From NCBI RefSeq assembly GCF_007097525.1, contig NZ_VKDD01000003.1, positions 124,001 through 188,000 on the forward strand: DNA of 64,000 nt, read 5' to 3'. The stretch comes from Thalassomonas sp. M1454 (GTDB lineage Bacteria; Pseudomonadota; Gammaproteobacteria; Enterobacterales; Alteromonadaceae). The position numbers and the translations under genes are program-made. Shown here one piece after another: positions 25,937 through 36,759 of the stretch. Within the stretch, counting starts at the first letter, position 1. Each line of letters begins with the position of its first letter. Below the pieces are notes generated by a model. The model was not told the origin of the DNA and ran no database searches. It saw only the letters and a list, made by a program, of their open reading frames with translations.

Positions 25937-26458
25937 CTAACTCCCGGCATCAGGTTTAGCAAAATGATAACCCGCAACTAACCCTGCGAGTAATAAAAAC
26001 GAAGCTATCTCAACGGCAAGTAGGTATGGACCATAAAGTAAAATACCAACTTGTTTTGCTTCAACAATATTAGATACATACAGTTGCTTTGAATCGCTAA
26101 CAACGATTATATATACGAGCTCGAACAGTAATAATAATGCTAAAATACTGGGCCCAAACCATGCAGAAAACCAAGCTGAATTCCCTTCTCGGCCAAAATG
26201 TTTAGGCTCATCATCACCTTGCAAATCGAACATCATCACCGCAAAAACAAAGAGCACTAAGATAGCTCCGGCATAAACAATCACTTCTAACCCTGCGGCA
26301 AATGGTGCACCGATAAAATAAAAGCACACTGCAACGGCAAGTAAAGAAACCACTAAATACAACAAAGCATGAATCGCATTACTACCCGTTACTACTCGTA
26401 AACTAGCAATAATTGCAATTGTTGCTGCAAAGTAAAATGGTACTTCTACACTCATCAC
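25937..26458 (-). CDS. nuoJ: NADH-quinone oxidoreductase subunit J
   Basis: A 173-residue five-helix membrane subunit. The conserved third helix VIVYAGAILVLFVFAVMMFDL is present (YAGAI-VLF motif), and SNAIHALLYLVVSLLAVAVCFYFIGAPFAAGLEV precedes it. A 72-base gap separates it from nuoI, the widest in the operon; it contains no gene. Confidence 0.97.
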   Translation of the reverse strand: MMSVEVPFYFAATIAIIASLRVVTGSNAIHALLYLVVSLLAVAVCFYFIGAPFAAGLEVIVYAGAILVLFVFAVMMFDLQGDDEPKHFGREGNSAWFSAWFGPSILALLLLFELVYIIVVSDSKQLYVSNIVEAKQVGILLYGPYLLAVEIASFLLLAGLVAGYHFAKPDAGS

Positions 26459-26530
26459 GTTCCCTTTTTTGTTTTAACACTCTGAACTCATCGTTCTTTC
26501 TCGAGCAAAATACCGACACAGTAAAAATTA

Positions 26531-27058
26531 TTATGGCATCAGGTCTTTCACATTAACCGGTTGCTGCTCATGCTCACCTTGGCCTTTATTTTTAACATCA
26601 GTTTGCACCCCTGATTGTTTATAAAAGTTATAATCTGGATATTTACCAGGGCCATTAATTAATAAATTTTCTTTTTCATAGACTAAATTTTTTCTGTCAT
26701 ATTCAGCAAGTTCTACATCAGGTGTTAACTGAATAGCATAAGTTGGGCATGCCTCCTCACAAAAACCGCACAAGATACAGCGAGAAAAGTTAATTCGGAA
26801 AAATTCCGCTCGTTTGCGGCCATCATCATCAATTGTTTGCTGCAATGAAATACAGTCCACCGGACATGCCACCGCACATAAATTACATGCAACACATCGT
26901 TCACTACCGTCGGGATCTCTGGTTAATACAATTCGCCCCCGATAGCGTGGTGCTAAATACGGTTTTTGCTCTGGGTATTGCACCGTATCGGCCTTGCTAA
27001 AGGTATGCTTTAACACCAACCATATGGTTCTAAATTGGCTATAGAATAATTTAACCAT
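26531..27058 (-). CDS. nuoI: NADH-quinone oxidoreductase subunit I (2x[4Fe-4S])
   Basis: About 175 residues, peripheral arm subunit carrying clusters N6a and N6b. Two ferredoxin motifs are visible: [15 protein letters not shown] and [15 protein letters not shown]. The frame is open to 27076, but I start at the ATG at 27058: it is preceded by AGGTGA at a spacing of eight and overlaps the nuoH stop by eight bases (ATGGTTAA), like several other junctions here. The alternative start adds six residues. Confidence 0.96.
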   Translation of the reverse strand: MVKLFYSQFRTIWLVLKHTFSKADTVQYPEQKPYLAPRYRGRIVLTRDPDGSERCVACNLCAVACPVDCISLQQTIDDDGRKRAEFFRINFSRCILCGFCEEACPTYAIQLTPDVELAEYDRKNLVYEKENLLINGPGKYPDYNFYKQSGVQTDVKNKGQGEHEQQPVNVKDLMP

Positions 27059-28079
27059 AACTGATATCACCTGCACCGGAGATCACGCCAGTTAATCTAA
27101 GTATGGCGGTAAGTAATAAATTAAATAATGCTAGCGGTAACATGACTTTCCAACCAAACGCTAGCAGCTGATCAAATCGGGCACGAGGCAGAGATGTGCG
27201 CAGTAAAATAAAGAATAAGATCAAAAGCAAGACTTTGCCGGTAAACCAAACAAGACCAGGGATCATTGCTCCAACAGCTTCAGGTAAAAAACTAGGTGCT
27301 AAATACCCGCCAAAAAATAAGGTGACTGCCATAGCTGAAATTAATGTTACTCCTAAATATTCACCTAAGAAAAATAATGCAAATTTTAAACCTGAATATT
27401 CGGTATGAAAGCCAGCGGTAAGTTCAGTTTCAGCCTCGGGTAAATCAAAAGGTAAACGATGGCTCTCAGCAATACCGGCAATGAGAAAAACAACAAAGCC
27501 TAAAATTTGCGAAGTTATAAACCAATGTTCTTGCTGGGCAAGTACAATATCTCGTAAGTTGAAACTGCCAGTTAAAAGCACAACGCCCATTAATGACAAT
27601 CCCATAAACACTTCATAACTTATCGTTTGTGCCGCAGCGCGCATACTACCTAACAGAGCGTATTTATTTTTAGATGCCCAACCAGCAAGTACCACGCCAT
27701 AAACCGCTAAAGAAGTCATGGCCAAAAAGAACAATAAACCTATGTTTAAATTTGATACGCCGATAGTGTCGGAGAAAGGAATAACAACAAAACTCATTAA
27801 TACGGTTACAGCGGCAATAATAGGTGCTGCAATAAAGATAAATTTATCGGCAAATTGGGGAATAAATTCATCTTTGCCTAAAATTTTTAATAAATCAGCA
27901 AGTGACTGTAAAACTCCTCCAGGGCCAACACGGTTTGGACCATGTCGGTCTTGCCATATACCTATCATTCGTCTTTCAACCCAAACTAGCATTGCCGCAA
28001 TAGGAATAAGCAAAGCTAAGATCACAGCAATTTCGATTAATTTAAATAGCACTTGGGGGTTGATTAAATCAGCCATCAT
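27051..28079 (-). CDS. nuoH: NADH-quinone oxidoreductase subunit H
   Basis: A 342-residue, eight-helix subunit at the quinone-binding interface. The family signature is clear: [34 protein letters not shown] and [22 protein letters not shown], with the charged loop [20 protein letters not shown]. Two adjacent Mets make the start 28079 or 28076. The start overlaps the nuoG stop. Confidence 0.97.
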   Translation of the reverse strand: MMADLINPQVLFKLIEIAVILALLIPIAAMLVWVERRMIGIWQDRHGPNRVGPGGVLQSLADLLKILGKDEFIPQFADKFIFIAAPIIAAVTVLMSFVVIPFSDTIGVSNLNIGLLFFLAMTSLAVYGVVLAGWASKNKYALLGSMRAAAQTISYEVFMGLSLMGVVLLTGSFNLRDIVLAQQEHWFITSQILGFVVFLIAGIAESHRLPFDLPEAETELTAGFHTEYSGLKFALFFLGEYLGVTLISAMAVTLFFGGYLAPSFLPEAVGAMIPGLVWFTGKVLLLILFFILLRTSLPRARFDQLLAFGWKVMLPLALFNLLLTAILRLTGVISGAGDISYG

Positions 28080-30918
28080 CTAATCCTCCCGCCATTAAGC
28101 GAATAGGAATAAACTGATCTTGCTGTTTTAGTCTTCGCAGTTGCTGTTGCTTAGCTTGGTTAATTTGTTCTATTTGCTCATGCAGTTGCTTATCAAAGGC
28201 ATGAATTTTTTCACTAATAGCTGGTTTTATAATAATTGAGGAATAGTCAAACTGACGTAAAACCTGCTCGTTTAAAAATAAAGTAGCGCAATATTTAGCA
28301 TGTGCCGCATTTATCTTAACCTGCACAGTAAATTCTTCACCGGCGATGACAATACACGCATGAGAAGATTGAACTAATTTGTATTTATCAGCATCATTAG
28401 GGGTTAATTCAATAAATGGAATTGGCTTAGTGAGTTTAAATTCGCTAGTTTTTATTCCTAAATAATCATTAGCAAAAATATGCTTAGCAGGATAAACCTT
28501 CAATTCATCATCGCTGCTTTTTACCTCAGAATTAATGGCTGCCTGAATAGACAAATCTTGCTCGTTGTTAGGGTCAAAGATCTGAACGATTGCAGGTGAC
28601 TTACTAAGTTTACCGCCAACAAACTCTTGATATTTAGAAATCGATTGATTTGAATTCCAACCTGGAGCCCAAGTAAATGGCATTGCCGAGCTATTATTTG
28701 CTCGCCCACCTTCCATTGAAAAATTAAATGGTGAGTTATCATCAAGTGTCGTTTTAGCTTCATGTACAGATTGATTTGCCGTCATTGCAGTCCGGCCAGA
28801 TGAACGATGAGTTTGCCTTGCTGTTTTAAGTAAGAATTGTTCTGCTAAAAACTTAAAAGTATCTGGAAAGTGGCTTTCCAGTTGCGATAATGATGTTCTA
28901 AAATCATTTAGATTATCACCACAATCTGCCAGTTTACCTTGCCCTAAAATACCATCTAACATTTGTATGTAGCGCCAACTTGGCAGGATTGGCAACTTGG
29001 CATTTAATGCCGAATAAAAACATTGCACACTGCCAGTATAATTAACCACTAAACCTTGTGACTCAGCAAAGCATGCTACAGGTAAAATAACATCAGCATG
29101 CGCACAAACAACACTTTGACTATGCTCTAAAGCAATAATAGTTGCAGCACTAGATAGTAGTTGCTGTTGTCCTTCGTTAGTTAAATTCGACAATTCATTT
29201 TCAGCAATAATAAGGCTAGTCTCTTGCTCACCTTGCAATTGAGTTATAACTTGCTCGAGTGATAATGTTTGCTGATCAATTAAACTGGCCAAACCTAAGC
29301 TATTTACACTGCTTGGCATAATGGCAAAACCAAATTTACCTTGATGATTTTCAGCTAATGCTAAACATTGCTGGAGGATTTGCACATTAGCTAAACTATG
29401 ACCACTAACAATCAAAGGATTTTGTGCTTGTTGAAGAGCCTTAGTTGCACTTGCAACGAAGTGTTTTTGCTGAGGTTCTAAATAATTAATGTCAGCATCA
29501 GGGGCTGTTAACTTGGCATTAATTGCTTGTGTAATAAGGGCTATATCATCCGCATTAGAATAGTTAATTTCTTGAGCAACATCATCAAGTTTACTTTGAC
29601 TTACCTGAGCGATAAAAAGCGGTGATAAAGTTTTACCTGCCGCAGTGCGCACAGCTTCATCTTGCCAGCGAGGAATTCGCAACCTATCAGCAATGGCCAA
29701 TCCTGCATTACGAACTGACTGCCTTAAAGCCAGTGCGATACGAGGCGCTGTTTGAGTTACATCTTCACCTAAAATAAGCACGAAATCGGCTTGTTCTATG
29801 GCATCGATATCGACACAGTGATGTTGCTTGATTAACTTCTGGTGCAATTGCAACATAAGCATTTGCGTTTGAGTTAACCCTGCACAAAAGTTATCGGCTC
29901 CCAAGAGTTGCTTTAATGCGGTATTAGTTTCTAAAGAAGCACGAGATGAGCCAATGGCAATAAACTTTTCAGCTTTATATTTTGCTAAAGAAATATGAAT
30001 GTCTTTAACACTCGGACTTTCCCCCGAAAATTTAATGCCCTTGCAAGCAGTTAGCCTATCGTCGCTATTAATATAACCAAAACCAAAGCGACCTCGATCG
30101 CAAAGAAAGTATCCGTTAATGCTATCGTTATAGCGATTGACGATACGGCGCACGCTACCATATCGCTCACCAATACTTATATTGCAACCCACAGAGCAAC
30201 CTTGGCAAATAGATGGGGCTGATTGTAAGTCCCATTTCCTTGCATAGTGCGCCGAAAATGGTTTATCAGTAAAGACCCCAGTTGGACAAACTTCGACTAA
30301 ATTACCAGAGAATTCACTTTCTAAAACACCATCTTGTTGCCGTCCAAAACAAACCTTATTACGTGAACCAAACACTCCAAAATCTGTGCCTCCTGCATAG
30401 TCCTTATAATATCTTACGCAGCGATAACAAGTGATGCAGCGATTCATCTCATGACCAATGTAAGGTCCTAAATCTTGATTTTCAAATGTGCGTTTATCGC
30501 CTTTATAATCTCGAACACTATGACCTGTCATCACCGTCATATCTTGCAAGTGACACTCACCGCCCTCAGCGCACACAGGACAATCATGCGGGTGATTGGT
30601 CATCATGGCACTGATCACCTGCTCTCTAAAAACAGTTGAATACTCATCACCTAAACCAATATACATACCATCAGTTACAGGCGTCATACATGCCATTGCT
30701 ATTCGGCCTCGAGTCTGACTTTCATCATCAAAAATTGTGACTGCACATTGGCGACATGCACCTATCGATCCCATCGAAGGATGCCAACAAAAATAAGGGA
30801 GATTAAGTTTGTTAGATAATACGCCTGCGAGTAAATTATCTTCTGGGTCAACTTGTAATTTAACACCATCAACATAAATGTTAATGGTATTACGCTCGTC
30901 TATAGTCACTTTACTCAT
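28069..30918 (-). CDS. nuoG: NADH-quinone oxidoreductase subunit G
   Basis: A 949-residue iron-sulphur subunit. The N-terminal ferredoxin region has CRQC, then HDCPVCAEGGECHLQDM and CITCYRCVRYY for clusters N1b, N5 and N4. A following C-x2-C-x3-C-x27-C motif (starting CQGC) is the binding set for the extra cluster N7, known in E. coli and Thermus and absent from mitochondria. The rest is a molybdopterin-oxidoreductase-like domain without expected cofactor. The frame extends to 30981, but the ATG at 30918 has GGGG ahead of it and overlaps the nuoF stop as ATGAGTAA. The central part (residues 330-700) looks less conserved than the ends. Confidence 0.96.
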   Translation of the reverse strand: MSKVTIDERNTINIYVDGVKLQVDPEDNLLAGVLSNKLNLPYFCWHPSMGSIGACRQCAVTIFDDESQTRGRIAMACMTPVTDGMYIGLGDEYSTVFREQVISAMMTNHPHDCPVCAEGGECHLQDMTVMTGHSVRDYKGDKRTFENQDLGPYIGHEMNRCITCYRCVRYYKDYAGGTDFGVFGSRNKVCFGRQQDGVLESEFSGNLVEVCPTGVFTDKPFSAHYARKWDLQSAPSICQGCSVGCNISIGERYGSVRRIVNRYNDSINGYFLCDRGRFGFGYINSDDRLTACKGIKFSGESPSVKDIHISLAKYKAEKFIAIGSSRASLETNTALKQLLGADNFCAGLTQTQMLMLQLHQKLIKQHHCVDIDAIEQADFVLILGEDVTQTAPRIALALRQSVRNAGLAIADRLRIPRWQDEAVRTAAGKTLSPLFIAQVSQSKLDDVAQEINYSNADDIALITQAINAKLTAPDADINYLEPQQKHFVASATKALQQAQNPLIVSGHSLANVQILQQCLALAENHQGKFGFAIMPSSVNSLGLASLIDQQTLSLEQVITQLQGEQETSLIIAENELSNLTNEGQQQLLSSAATIIALEHSQSVVCAHADVILPVACFAESQGLVVNYTGSVQCFYSALNAKLPILPSWRYIQMLDGILGQGKLADCGDNLNDFRTSLSQLESHFPDTFKFLAEQFLLKTARQTHRSSGRTAMTANQSVHEAKTTLDDNSPFNFSMEGGRANNSSAMPFTWAPGWNSNQSISKYQEFVGGKLSKSPAIVQIFDPNNEQDLSIQAAINSEVKSSDDELKVYPAKHIFANDYLGIKTSEFKLTKPIPFIELTPNDADKYKLVQSSHACIVIAGEEFTVQVKINAAHAKYCATLFLNEQVLRQFDYSSIIIKPAISEKIHAFDKQLHEQIEQINQAKQQQLRRLKQQDQFIPIRLMAGGLDDG

Positions 30919-32293
30919 GTTTAACCCCATTAACGGCTGCGGGGGGATTTTTTGTAAGGTGATTTTGCTTAAGTCCGACACCTATGTGATCTTTTTTTAA
31001 GGGGCAACAACCTTGCTCAATGTGCTGAAGAAAGTCATCTTGAAAATACTTTAAACCACTTCTTAGCGGCTCTACGGCACCGGGAGCTAATGCACAATGA
31101 GTTTTACCTAACCACATAAAATCACATAACTTATTTAAGCTATCTATATCATCAATACTGCCTTGTCCGTTTTCAATGCGAGTTAATATTTCAACCACCC
31201 AAGGGGTACCATCACGACATGGCGTACAATACCCACAGGACTCTTGAGCGAAAAATTTTAATAGATTAAGGATCATACCTACCGGACAATTTTGCGAGTC
31301 CAAAACAATAATGCCAGCAGTACCTAATCGGCTGCCTACCTTAGAAATATTGTCGTAATCCATAGGCACATCAAGATGTTCACTGGTTAAGAAATCGGTT
31401 GAGGCACCTCCAGGTAAAAAGCCTCGAAGTTCAAGACCATCTTGCAAACCTCCTGCTTTGCCGTAAAGCACATCACGTATGGTCATACCCATCGGCATTT
31501 CCCAAAGCCCAGTTGTTTTTACTCGACCGCTGACACCGTATATTTTTGTACCAGGATCGCTATTTGGAGAAAGTGCCTTAAACCATTCGGCCCCATGCTT
31601 TAAAATATGAGGTAAGTTACTTAATGTTTCGACATTATTAACTATGGTTGGTTTACCAAATAAGCCACTAACTTGTGGAAATGGCGGTTTAGCTCTAGGA
31701 TTAGCACGCTTGCCTTCTAAGGCATTAATTAATGCAGTTTCTTCACCGCAAATATAACGTCCTGCACTAGTATGTAGATATAAATCTAAGTGGTAATTAC
31801 TACCTTGAATGTTACTGCCAAGCCAACCGTTTTCATAAGCTTGCTCAATGGCGCACTGCAAACGCTTAGCACATAAAAAATATTCACCTCTAAGAAAAAT
31901 ATAAGCCTTGTTGGCATTAATGGTATAGGCGGCAATGATCATCGCCTCCACCAACTGATGAGGTACGCCCTCAAGTAGAAAACGGTCTTTAAAAGTCCCC
32001 GGCTCCATTTCATCAGCATTACAAACAAGGTACTTATTATCTGGTTTATGCTCGTCATCATCAGCAAACATGGGCACGAAACTCCATTTCATCCCAGTGG
32101 GAAAACCAGCACCACCTCGCCCTTTAAGGCCTGAATCTTTAACTAGCTCTAACACATCACTAGGCTGCATTTCTAAAATAGCTTTACCTGCACCTTGATA
32201 ACCGCCAGCAGCAACATAGCCTTGAAAATCGAGTGGTTTATCTAAATTAACTAGAGCCGTTAAAGGCATCGCATTAGGATCGTAGCTAGGCAT
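30911..32293 (-). CDS. nuoF: NADH-quinone oxidoreductase subunit F (NADH/FMN site)
   Basis: A 460-residue subunit that binds NADH, FMN and cluster N3. KGRGGAGFPTGMKWSF is the NADH/FMN glycine-rich loop at about residues 57-72, YICGEETALINALEG and FMN-binding surroundings follow, and CGYCTPCRDG near residue 355 together with a later Cys (KTHCALA) ligates [4Fe-4S]. The start codon shares one base with the nuoE stop. The last eight bases overlap nuoG. Confidence 0.97.
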   Translation of the reverse strand: MPSYDPNAMPLTALVNLDKPLDFQGYVAAGGYQGAGKAILEMQPSDVLELVKDSGLKGRGGAGFPTGMKWSFVPMFADDDEHKPDNKYLVCNADEMEPGTFKDRFLLEGVPHQLVEAMIIAAYTINANKAYIFLRGEYFLCAKRLQCAIEQAYENGWLGSNIQGSNYHLDLYLHTSAGRYICGEETALINALEGKRANPRAKPPFPQVSGLFGKPTIVNNVETLSNLPHILKHGAEWFKALSPNSDPGTKIYGVSGRVKTTGLWEMPMGMTIRDVLYGKAGGLQDGLELRGFLPGGASTDFLTSEHLDVPMDYDNISKVGSRLGTAGIIVLDSQNCPVGMILNLLKFFAQESCGYCTPCRDGTPWVVEILTRIENGQGSIDDIDSLNKLCDFMWLGKTHCALAPGAVEPLRSGLKYFQDDFLQHIEQGCCPLKKDHIGVGLKQNHLTKNPPAAVNGVKHE

Positions 32294-32850
32294 TATTGCT
32301 CACCTTCCGTCAGTCCATTGGCACTATTGGTAAGTTCAACCAATATTGTTTGCACCGCATCAACCGTTAGGTGCTGATAATGCTTGCCATCAATCATCAT
32401 TGTAGGGCCTTTATCACATCCTCCTAAACATGCATTAGTTAATAAGGTGAATAAACCATCCGAACTTGTTTGACCAAAGCCTATGCCTAATTCTTGCTGT
32501 AGATAGTCAGCAATTGTTTCAAAGCCTGTTAAATAACAACTAATACTATCGCACAAGTGAATGACATATTTGCCAACAGGTTGGCGATAAATCAGATTAT
32601 AAAAAGTTGCCACGCCTTCTAACTGACTCACCGGCATTTGTAATAAGTTAGCAATAGCAAACAAGCTATCATCAGAGATCCAGCCTCGATTGTTCTGGAC
32701 AATTTTTAATGCTTCAATACCTGCGGCTTCTCGATATTCTAAGAGAGTAGTTTCATGCTCAATAGCGGCAATTTCGCCTGCACTAAGGTAAGTTCGATAA
32801 TCAATATTTACCGTGTTAATTTGCTGATATTTTAAAGAAGCTAGAGTCAT
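32293..32850 (-). CDS. nuoE: NADH-quinone oxidoreductase subunit E ([2Fe-2S])
   Basis: A 185-residue thioredoxin-fold subunit of the NADH dehydrogenase module. Four cysteines for cluster N1a are present: CDSISC and, about 35 residues later, CLGGC in TNACLGGCDKGP. Upstream LQMPVSQLEGVATFYNLIYRQPVGK is also typical. It lies six bases from nuoCD and shares one base with nuoF. Confidence 0.97.
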   Translation of the reverse strand: MTLASLKYQQINTVNIDYRTYLSAGEIAAIEHETTLLEYREAAGIEALKIVQNNRGWISDDSLFAIANLLQMPVSQLEGVATFYNLIYRQPVGKYVIHLCDSISCYLTGFETIADYLQQELGIGFGQTSSDGLFTLLTNACLGGCDKGPTMMIDGKHYQHLTVDAVQTILVELTNSANGLTEGEQ

Positions 32851-32856
32851 AATTAT

Positions 32857-34644
32857 CTACCTATCTACATCAGCCATTACGTAGTCAATACTACCTAATG
32901 TGGCAATTAAGTCTGCGACCATCTGGCCTTGTGAAATCAAAGGCAGCATTTGTAAATGCGCAAATGATGGCGTGCGAATGCGGGTGCGATAACTCATGGT
33001 ACTGCCATCACTTATCAAGTGATAAGCCATGATTCCTTTGGTAGCTTCAACGCTAACCGATACTTCACCAGCGGGGATTACTGGCCCCCATGAGACATTA
33101 ACAAAGTGAGGGATCAAGCTGTCGATATCCATCATGGTTTTGCTTTTATCTGGCGGTGTGGTTTGCGGATGTTCGGCTTTATAAGGACCTTCAGGCATAT
33201 TATTTAAGCATTGCTCAATAATGCGAATACTTTGGCGCATTTCCTCAACACGAACCATACAGCGATCATAGCAATCACCGTTATGGCCAACAGGAACTTC
33301 AAAATCAAATTGATCGTAGCCAGCATATGGCCTTTGTTTGCGTAAATCCCATGAATAGCCAGTAGCCCGTAAGCCTGGACCTGTGACGCCCCATTCTATC
33401 GCCTCACTTGACGAGTAAGCACCAACGCCAACAGTCCTAGCTTTAAGCAAGCTATTTTGCATAACCATTTTTTCATATTCATCGAGGCGTTTAGGTAAGT
33501 AGTTGACGTATTCACGCACTAAGCTATGCCAACCTTTAGGTAAATCTTGGGCGACACCACCAATGCGAAAATAACTTGGGTGCATACGCGCGCCAGTAAA
33601 TGCTTCGACAATAGCAAATAGCTTTTCTCTATCGACAAACATATAGAAGATTGGTGACAACGCGCCGACATCTTGCGCAAACGTGCCGTAAAATAACAAA
33701 TGACTTAAAATACGAAACATTTCTGCCGTCATAATACGAATGGTTTTGGCTCGATCAGGAACAGTAATGCCAGCAAGTTTTTCAACCGCCATAACATAAG
33801 GAAAGTTATTCATTACTCCGCCGAGGTAATCAATCCTGTCGGTATAAGGAATATAACTGTGCCAAGATTGTCTCTCACCCATTTTCTCAGCACCACGATG
33901 GTGATAGCCAATGTCAGGTACACAATCAATTATTTCTTCACCTTCCATTTGCAACACAATGCGAAACGCACCATGTACACTTGGATGGTTTGGCCCTAAA
34001 TTTAAAAAACTAAAATCACTGGTTTTACTTTGCCGTTTCATCCCCCACTCTTCGGGCTTAAATTGCAGGGCTTCTTGCTCTATATCTTGTTGGCTGTCAG
34101 GTAAGGTAAATGGTTCCATCTCTGTAGCACGAGCTGGATGATCTTTTAACAGTGGGTGACCAATCCATGTTGGCGGCATAAGAATACGAGTTAAGTGCGG
34201 ATGATCATTAAATGTTATGCCAAACATATCCCACACTTCCCGCTCGTACCAATTAGCATTTGGCCAAATTGAGCTAATGCTATCTAGGCTTTTATCACTT
34301 GTACAAAGTGCAACTTTTATACGTACATCACGATTACGAAAATAACTGCGTAAGTGATAAATAACCGTAAAATCTTGTACTTGCGAAGCTAATTTATTTT
34401 CTCGTACTCGCTCATCTACGGCGGTTAAATCGAAACATAAATCAAAGCCATGCATTAATTCAAAGCGTAAAATATGCATCAACATAACCAGATGCTTTTT
34501 ATCGATCCAGTAAGTTTCGATGGCATCGATAAGTACTTGCTGCTCTAACTTTAAATCCGCATTAATGGCATGAATTTCATCAATAAGAGGAAAAGGCGCT
34601 TGAACTTGCCACTCTTTAGATTTATGTAAAAAAGACGCCGCCAT
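32857..34644 (-). CDS. nuoCD: NADH-quinone oxidoreductase subunit C/D fusion
   Basis: A 595-residue fusion of the 30-kDa (NuoC, residues 1 to about 190) and 49-kDa (NuoD, about 205-595) subunits, as in E. coli. NuoC has [26 protein letters not shown]. NuoD has [22 protein letters not shown] with quinone-site His/Tyr surroundings, [21 protein letters not shown], and ends with [18 protein letters not shown], the processed-type C-terminus typical of NuoD. Its start shares one base with the nuoB stop. Confidence 0.97.
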   Translation of the reverse strand: MAASFLHKSKEWQVQAPFPLIDEIHAINADLKLEQQVLIDAIETYWIDKKHLVMLMHILRFELMHGFDLCFDLTAVDERVRENKLASQVQDFTVIYHLRSYFRNRDVRIKVALCTSDKSLDSISSIWPNANWYEREVWDMFGITFNDHPHLTRILMPPTWIGHPLLKDHPARATEMEPFTLPDSQQDIEQEALQFKPEEWGMKRQSKTSDFSFLNLGPNHPSVHGAFRIVLQMEGEEIIDCVPDIGYHHRGAEKMGERQSWHSYIPYTDRIDYLGGVMNNFPYVMAVEKLAGITVPDRAKTIRIMTAEMFRILSHLLFYGTFAQDVGALSPIFYMFVDREKLFAIVEAFTGARMHPSYFRIGGVAQDLPKGWHSLVREYVNYLPKRLDEYEKMVMQNSLLKARTVGVGAYSSSEAIEWGVTGPGLRATGYSWDLRKQRPYAGYDQFDFEVPVGHNGDCYDRCMVRVEEMRQSIRIIEQCLNNMPEGPYKAEHPQTTPPDKSKTMMDIDSLIPHFVNVSWGPVIPAGEVSVSVEATKGIMAYHLISDGSTMSYRTRIRTPSFAHLQMLPLISQGQMVADLIATLGSIDYVMADVDR

Positions 34645-35282
34645 TAGACACTATCCGGTTCATCTAAAAAGGTGGTAGCAATACGACTTTGTTGTTTAAT
34701 ATCTCGCAATGAAGGCTGGGTAATAGCGCTTGTGGATTGCTCGCCAACAATCCAACTTAGAGGACGAGGTTGATTGGCTATTTTTGTTTGCAGTAATAAC
34801 AAGCCTTCTAATAATGCTTCTGGTCGTGGTGGACAGCCAGGAACATAAACATCAACAGGAATAAATTTATCAACCCCTTGCACAACAGAGTAAATATCAT
34901 ACATGCCCCCAGAATTTGCACATGAACCCATCGAGATTATCCATTTAGGCTCAAGCAATTGATCGTATAAATGACGGATCACTGGCGCCATTTTTCTAAA
35001 ACAAGTCCCAGAAATCACCATTAAATCTGCTTGCCTTGGTGTGGCTCTAATAACTTCAGCACCAAAGCGGGCAATATCATGACGAGAGGTAAAGCTGGTT
35101 GCCATTTCAACGTAACAACATGACAGACCAAAATTAAATGGCCAAATTGAATTTTTTCTGCCCCAATTCACCATATCGTCTAGTTTGGCAAACAATACAT
35201 TACGTTTTAGCTCATCTTCACTTATATTTTTCGACGCCAACATTTCTTTATCGATCGCGGCTTTGGTTATTGACCATTCCAT
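34644..35282 (-). CDS. nuoB: NADH-quinone oxidoreductase subunit B (N2 cluster)
   Basis: A 212-residue subunit that carries the terminal [4Fe-4S] cluster N2. The tandem cysteines are in GLSCCYVEM, with the other ligands in [10 protein letters not shown] and [10 protein letters not shown] and [11 protein letters not shown]. It is slightly shorter than E. coli NuoB (220) with a variable C-terminal tail. One base separates it from nuoA. Confidence 0.97.
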   Translation of the reverse strand: MEWSITKAAIDKEMLASKNISEDELKRNVLFAKLDDMVNWGRKNSIWPFNFGLSCCYVEMATSFTSRHDIARFGAEVIRATPRQADLMVISGTCFRKMAPVIRHLYDQLLEPKWIISMGSCANSGGMYDIYSVVQGVDKFIPVDVYVPGCPPRPEALLEGLLLLQTKIANQPRPLSWIVGEQSTSAITQPSLRDIKQQSRIATTFLDEPDSV

Positions 35283-35283
35283 A

Positions 35284-35712
35284 TTAATGATGCTCCCGAG
35301 ATTGGGTGCGTTTAGATAAATGCTTACGTGGAATTTCTAACCCGCCGATGCGCCAAACATAGATCAGCGCAACCAATAAAATAGTAATAAATATTGTCGC
35401 TTCAATAAATCCGGCAAGGCCCACCTCTTCAAACGCAATTACCCAAGCAAATAAGAAAATAGTTTCTAAATCGAAAATCACGAAGAAAATAGCATATAAG
35501 AAAAAGTGATTGCTGAATCTAGCTTTACCGGATTTAACAGCAACAATTCCTGATTCATAAGGAGTATGAGTTTTTCTAGCTCGAGTTTTAGGTCCGAGCA
35601 CATAGGAAAGCGCCAACATAATGGCTAATAAAATAATGAGTAATACAAAATAAGCCGCAATGGGCCAAAGTTCAGTTAAGTTTTGTACATTTGCCTGTGG
35701 TAACTGATTCAT
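35284..35712 (-). CDS. nuoA: NADH-quinone oxidoreductase subunit A
   Basis: About 142 residues, three transmembrane helices. Conserved loop [39 protein letters not shown] is present. It is the first gene of the nuo operon. The frame is open to 35766, but the extra residues (including MLYRHCFLSVIMGSCSKA) do not resemble NuoA. The ATG at 35712 (MNQLPQ) gives the normal length; GGGGAG lies 13 bases upstream, a little far, and the ATG at 35733 is an alternative. The 243-base region upstream must hold the promoter; I could not fix one by eye. Confidence 0.93.
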   Translation of the reverse strand: MNQLPQANVQNLTELWPIAAYFVLLIILLAIMLALSYVLGPKTRARKTHTPYESGIVAVKSGKARFSNHFFLYAIFFVIFDLETIFLFAWVIAFEEVGLAGFIEATIFITILLVALIYVWRIGGLEIPRKHLSKRTQSREHH

Positions 35713-35945
35713 TGCTTTTGAGCAACTCCCCATGATTACCGATAGAAAACAATGTCTGTACAGCAAATACCAAGGTTAGATAAAGTTGGTATAACAGCAT
35801 ACTTACCAGTTTCAATTACGAAATTTTCTTAGAACAAATTATTTAAGCTTAACGACGCAATTTGGTTCTGTTTTTAAGAGAATTATGTAACTAAATAAGC
35901 TTTTGTTATTAGTACAAATAATAGCCAAGATTTAGAGGAAAGCAA

Positions 35946-35978
35946 TTCGCATAAACAGTTATTTAAAATTTATGCGAA
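35946..35978 (-). terminator. Inverted repeat after the outer-membrane protein gene
   Basis: TTCGCATAAA (35946-35955) and TTTATGCGAA (35969-35978) form a perfect ten-base-pair stem with a 13-base loop, about 30 bases after the stop of the gene at 36010-36528. The T run is poor, so termination is only likely. Confidence 0.45.
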
Positions 35979-36009
35979 CTGTATTTAGATAGGGTAATTT
36001 ATCGAATAG

Positions 36010-36528
36010 TTAGAAAGCGAAACGTACGCCAGCACCAACAAGTTCAGATTCAACTTCGTTGTCAAATACTAAGTATTCAACATAAACATCAATGGTATCT
36101 AAAATATCAAGAGATGCACCAACACCACCGAATGCTTCTTCGCCATCAACGTCTTGTTTTAAGCCATTGATAGTTACATCACCAGATGTTGAAGACACAC
36201 CCGCTTTTGCATAAACTTCAAAAATAGGACCAATTGGTAAGTAAGCAACGCCTGCAAGAGTAACGGCTTCTACCTCTGATGATGCAGTGTTACCGTTAAC
36301 AGAAACGCTGTAGTCACCTAAGTCATAGTAACCAGCTTCCACTGAGAACATAAAAATATTAGTGTCGATAAAATTATAGCCTACGAAAAAAGCAGGCACA
36401 GTATCATCTGTGCTAACTTCATCGTTGTCAGATTCGTATACACCAGCACCAATGTATAAATTTGCCATTGCAGTACTTGGCAAAGCAAGTGATAAAGCAA
36501 ACGCTGTTGCTAATAAAGACTTTTTCAT
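36010..36528 (-). CDS. Small outer-membrane beta-barrel protein
   Basis: A 172-residue protein with a typical Sec signal peptide (MKKSLLATAFALSLALPSTAMA, cleaved before NLYIG). The mature 150 residues show about eight alternating beta strands (YIGAGVYES, PAFFVGYNF, FMFSVEAGYYDLG, TLAGVAYLPI, FEVYAKAGVSS, and others) and end in VGAGVRFAF, a terminal aromatic residue typical of BamA-inserted porins. It resembles the OmpA-like/porin-family 8-strand barrels (PF13505 type). Specific function unknown. It is upstream of nuoA on the same strand but separated by a terminator-like repeat. Confidence 0.82.
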   Translation of the reverse strand: MKKSLLATAFALSLALPSTAMANLYIGAGVYESDNDEVSTDDTVPAFFVGYNFIDTNIFMFSVEAGYYDLGDYSVSVNGNTASSEVEAVTLAGVAYLPIGPIFEVYAKAGVSSTSGDVTINGLKQDVDGEEAFGGVGASLDILDTIDVYVEYLVFDNEVESELVGAGVRFAF

Positions 36529-36759
36529 ATGTATTTCCTTGTAAGATTCTTATGAGAATGAAGTGATTTTATTTATTATTGATATAAGTTTAGTTTAAAT
36601 TTGTTATAAACGCTGTAATTAAACGCGTTAAAATGTATTTTTTGCTTATATTTTATGCACATAGGTTATAGCTTTGACAATAATTTTTCCACTTTAAGTT
36701 AAGCCTTCAATCTGTCATCATTATCAAACTTATTTTATTAATCGATTTAAAGTAACCCA

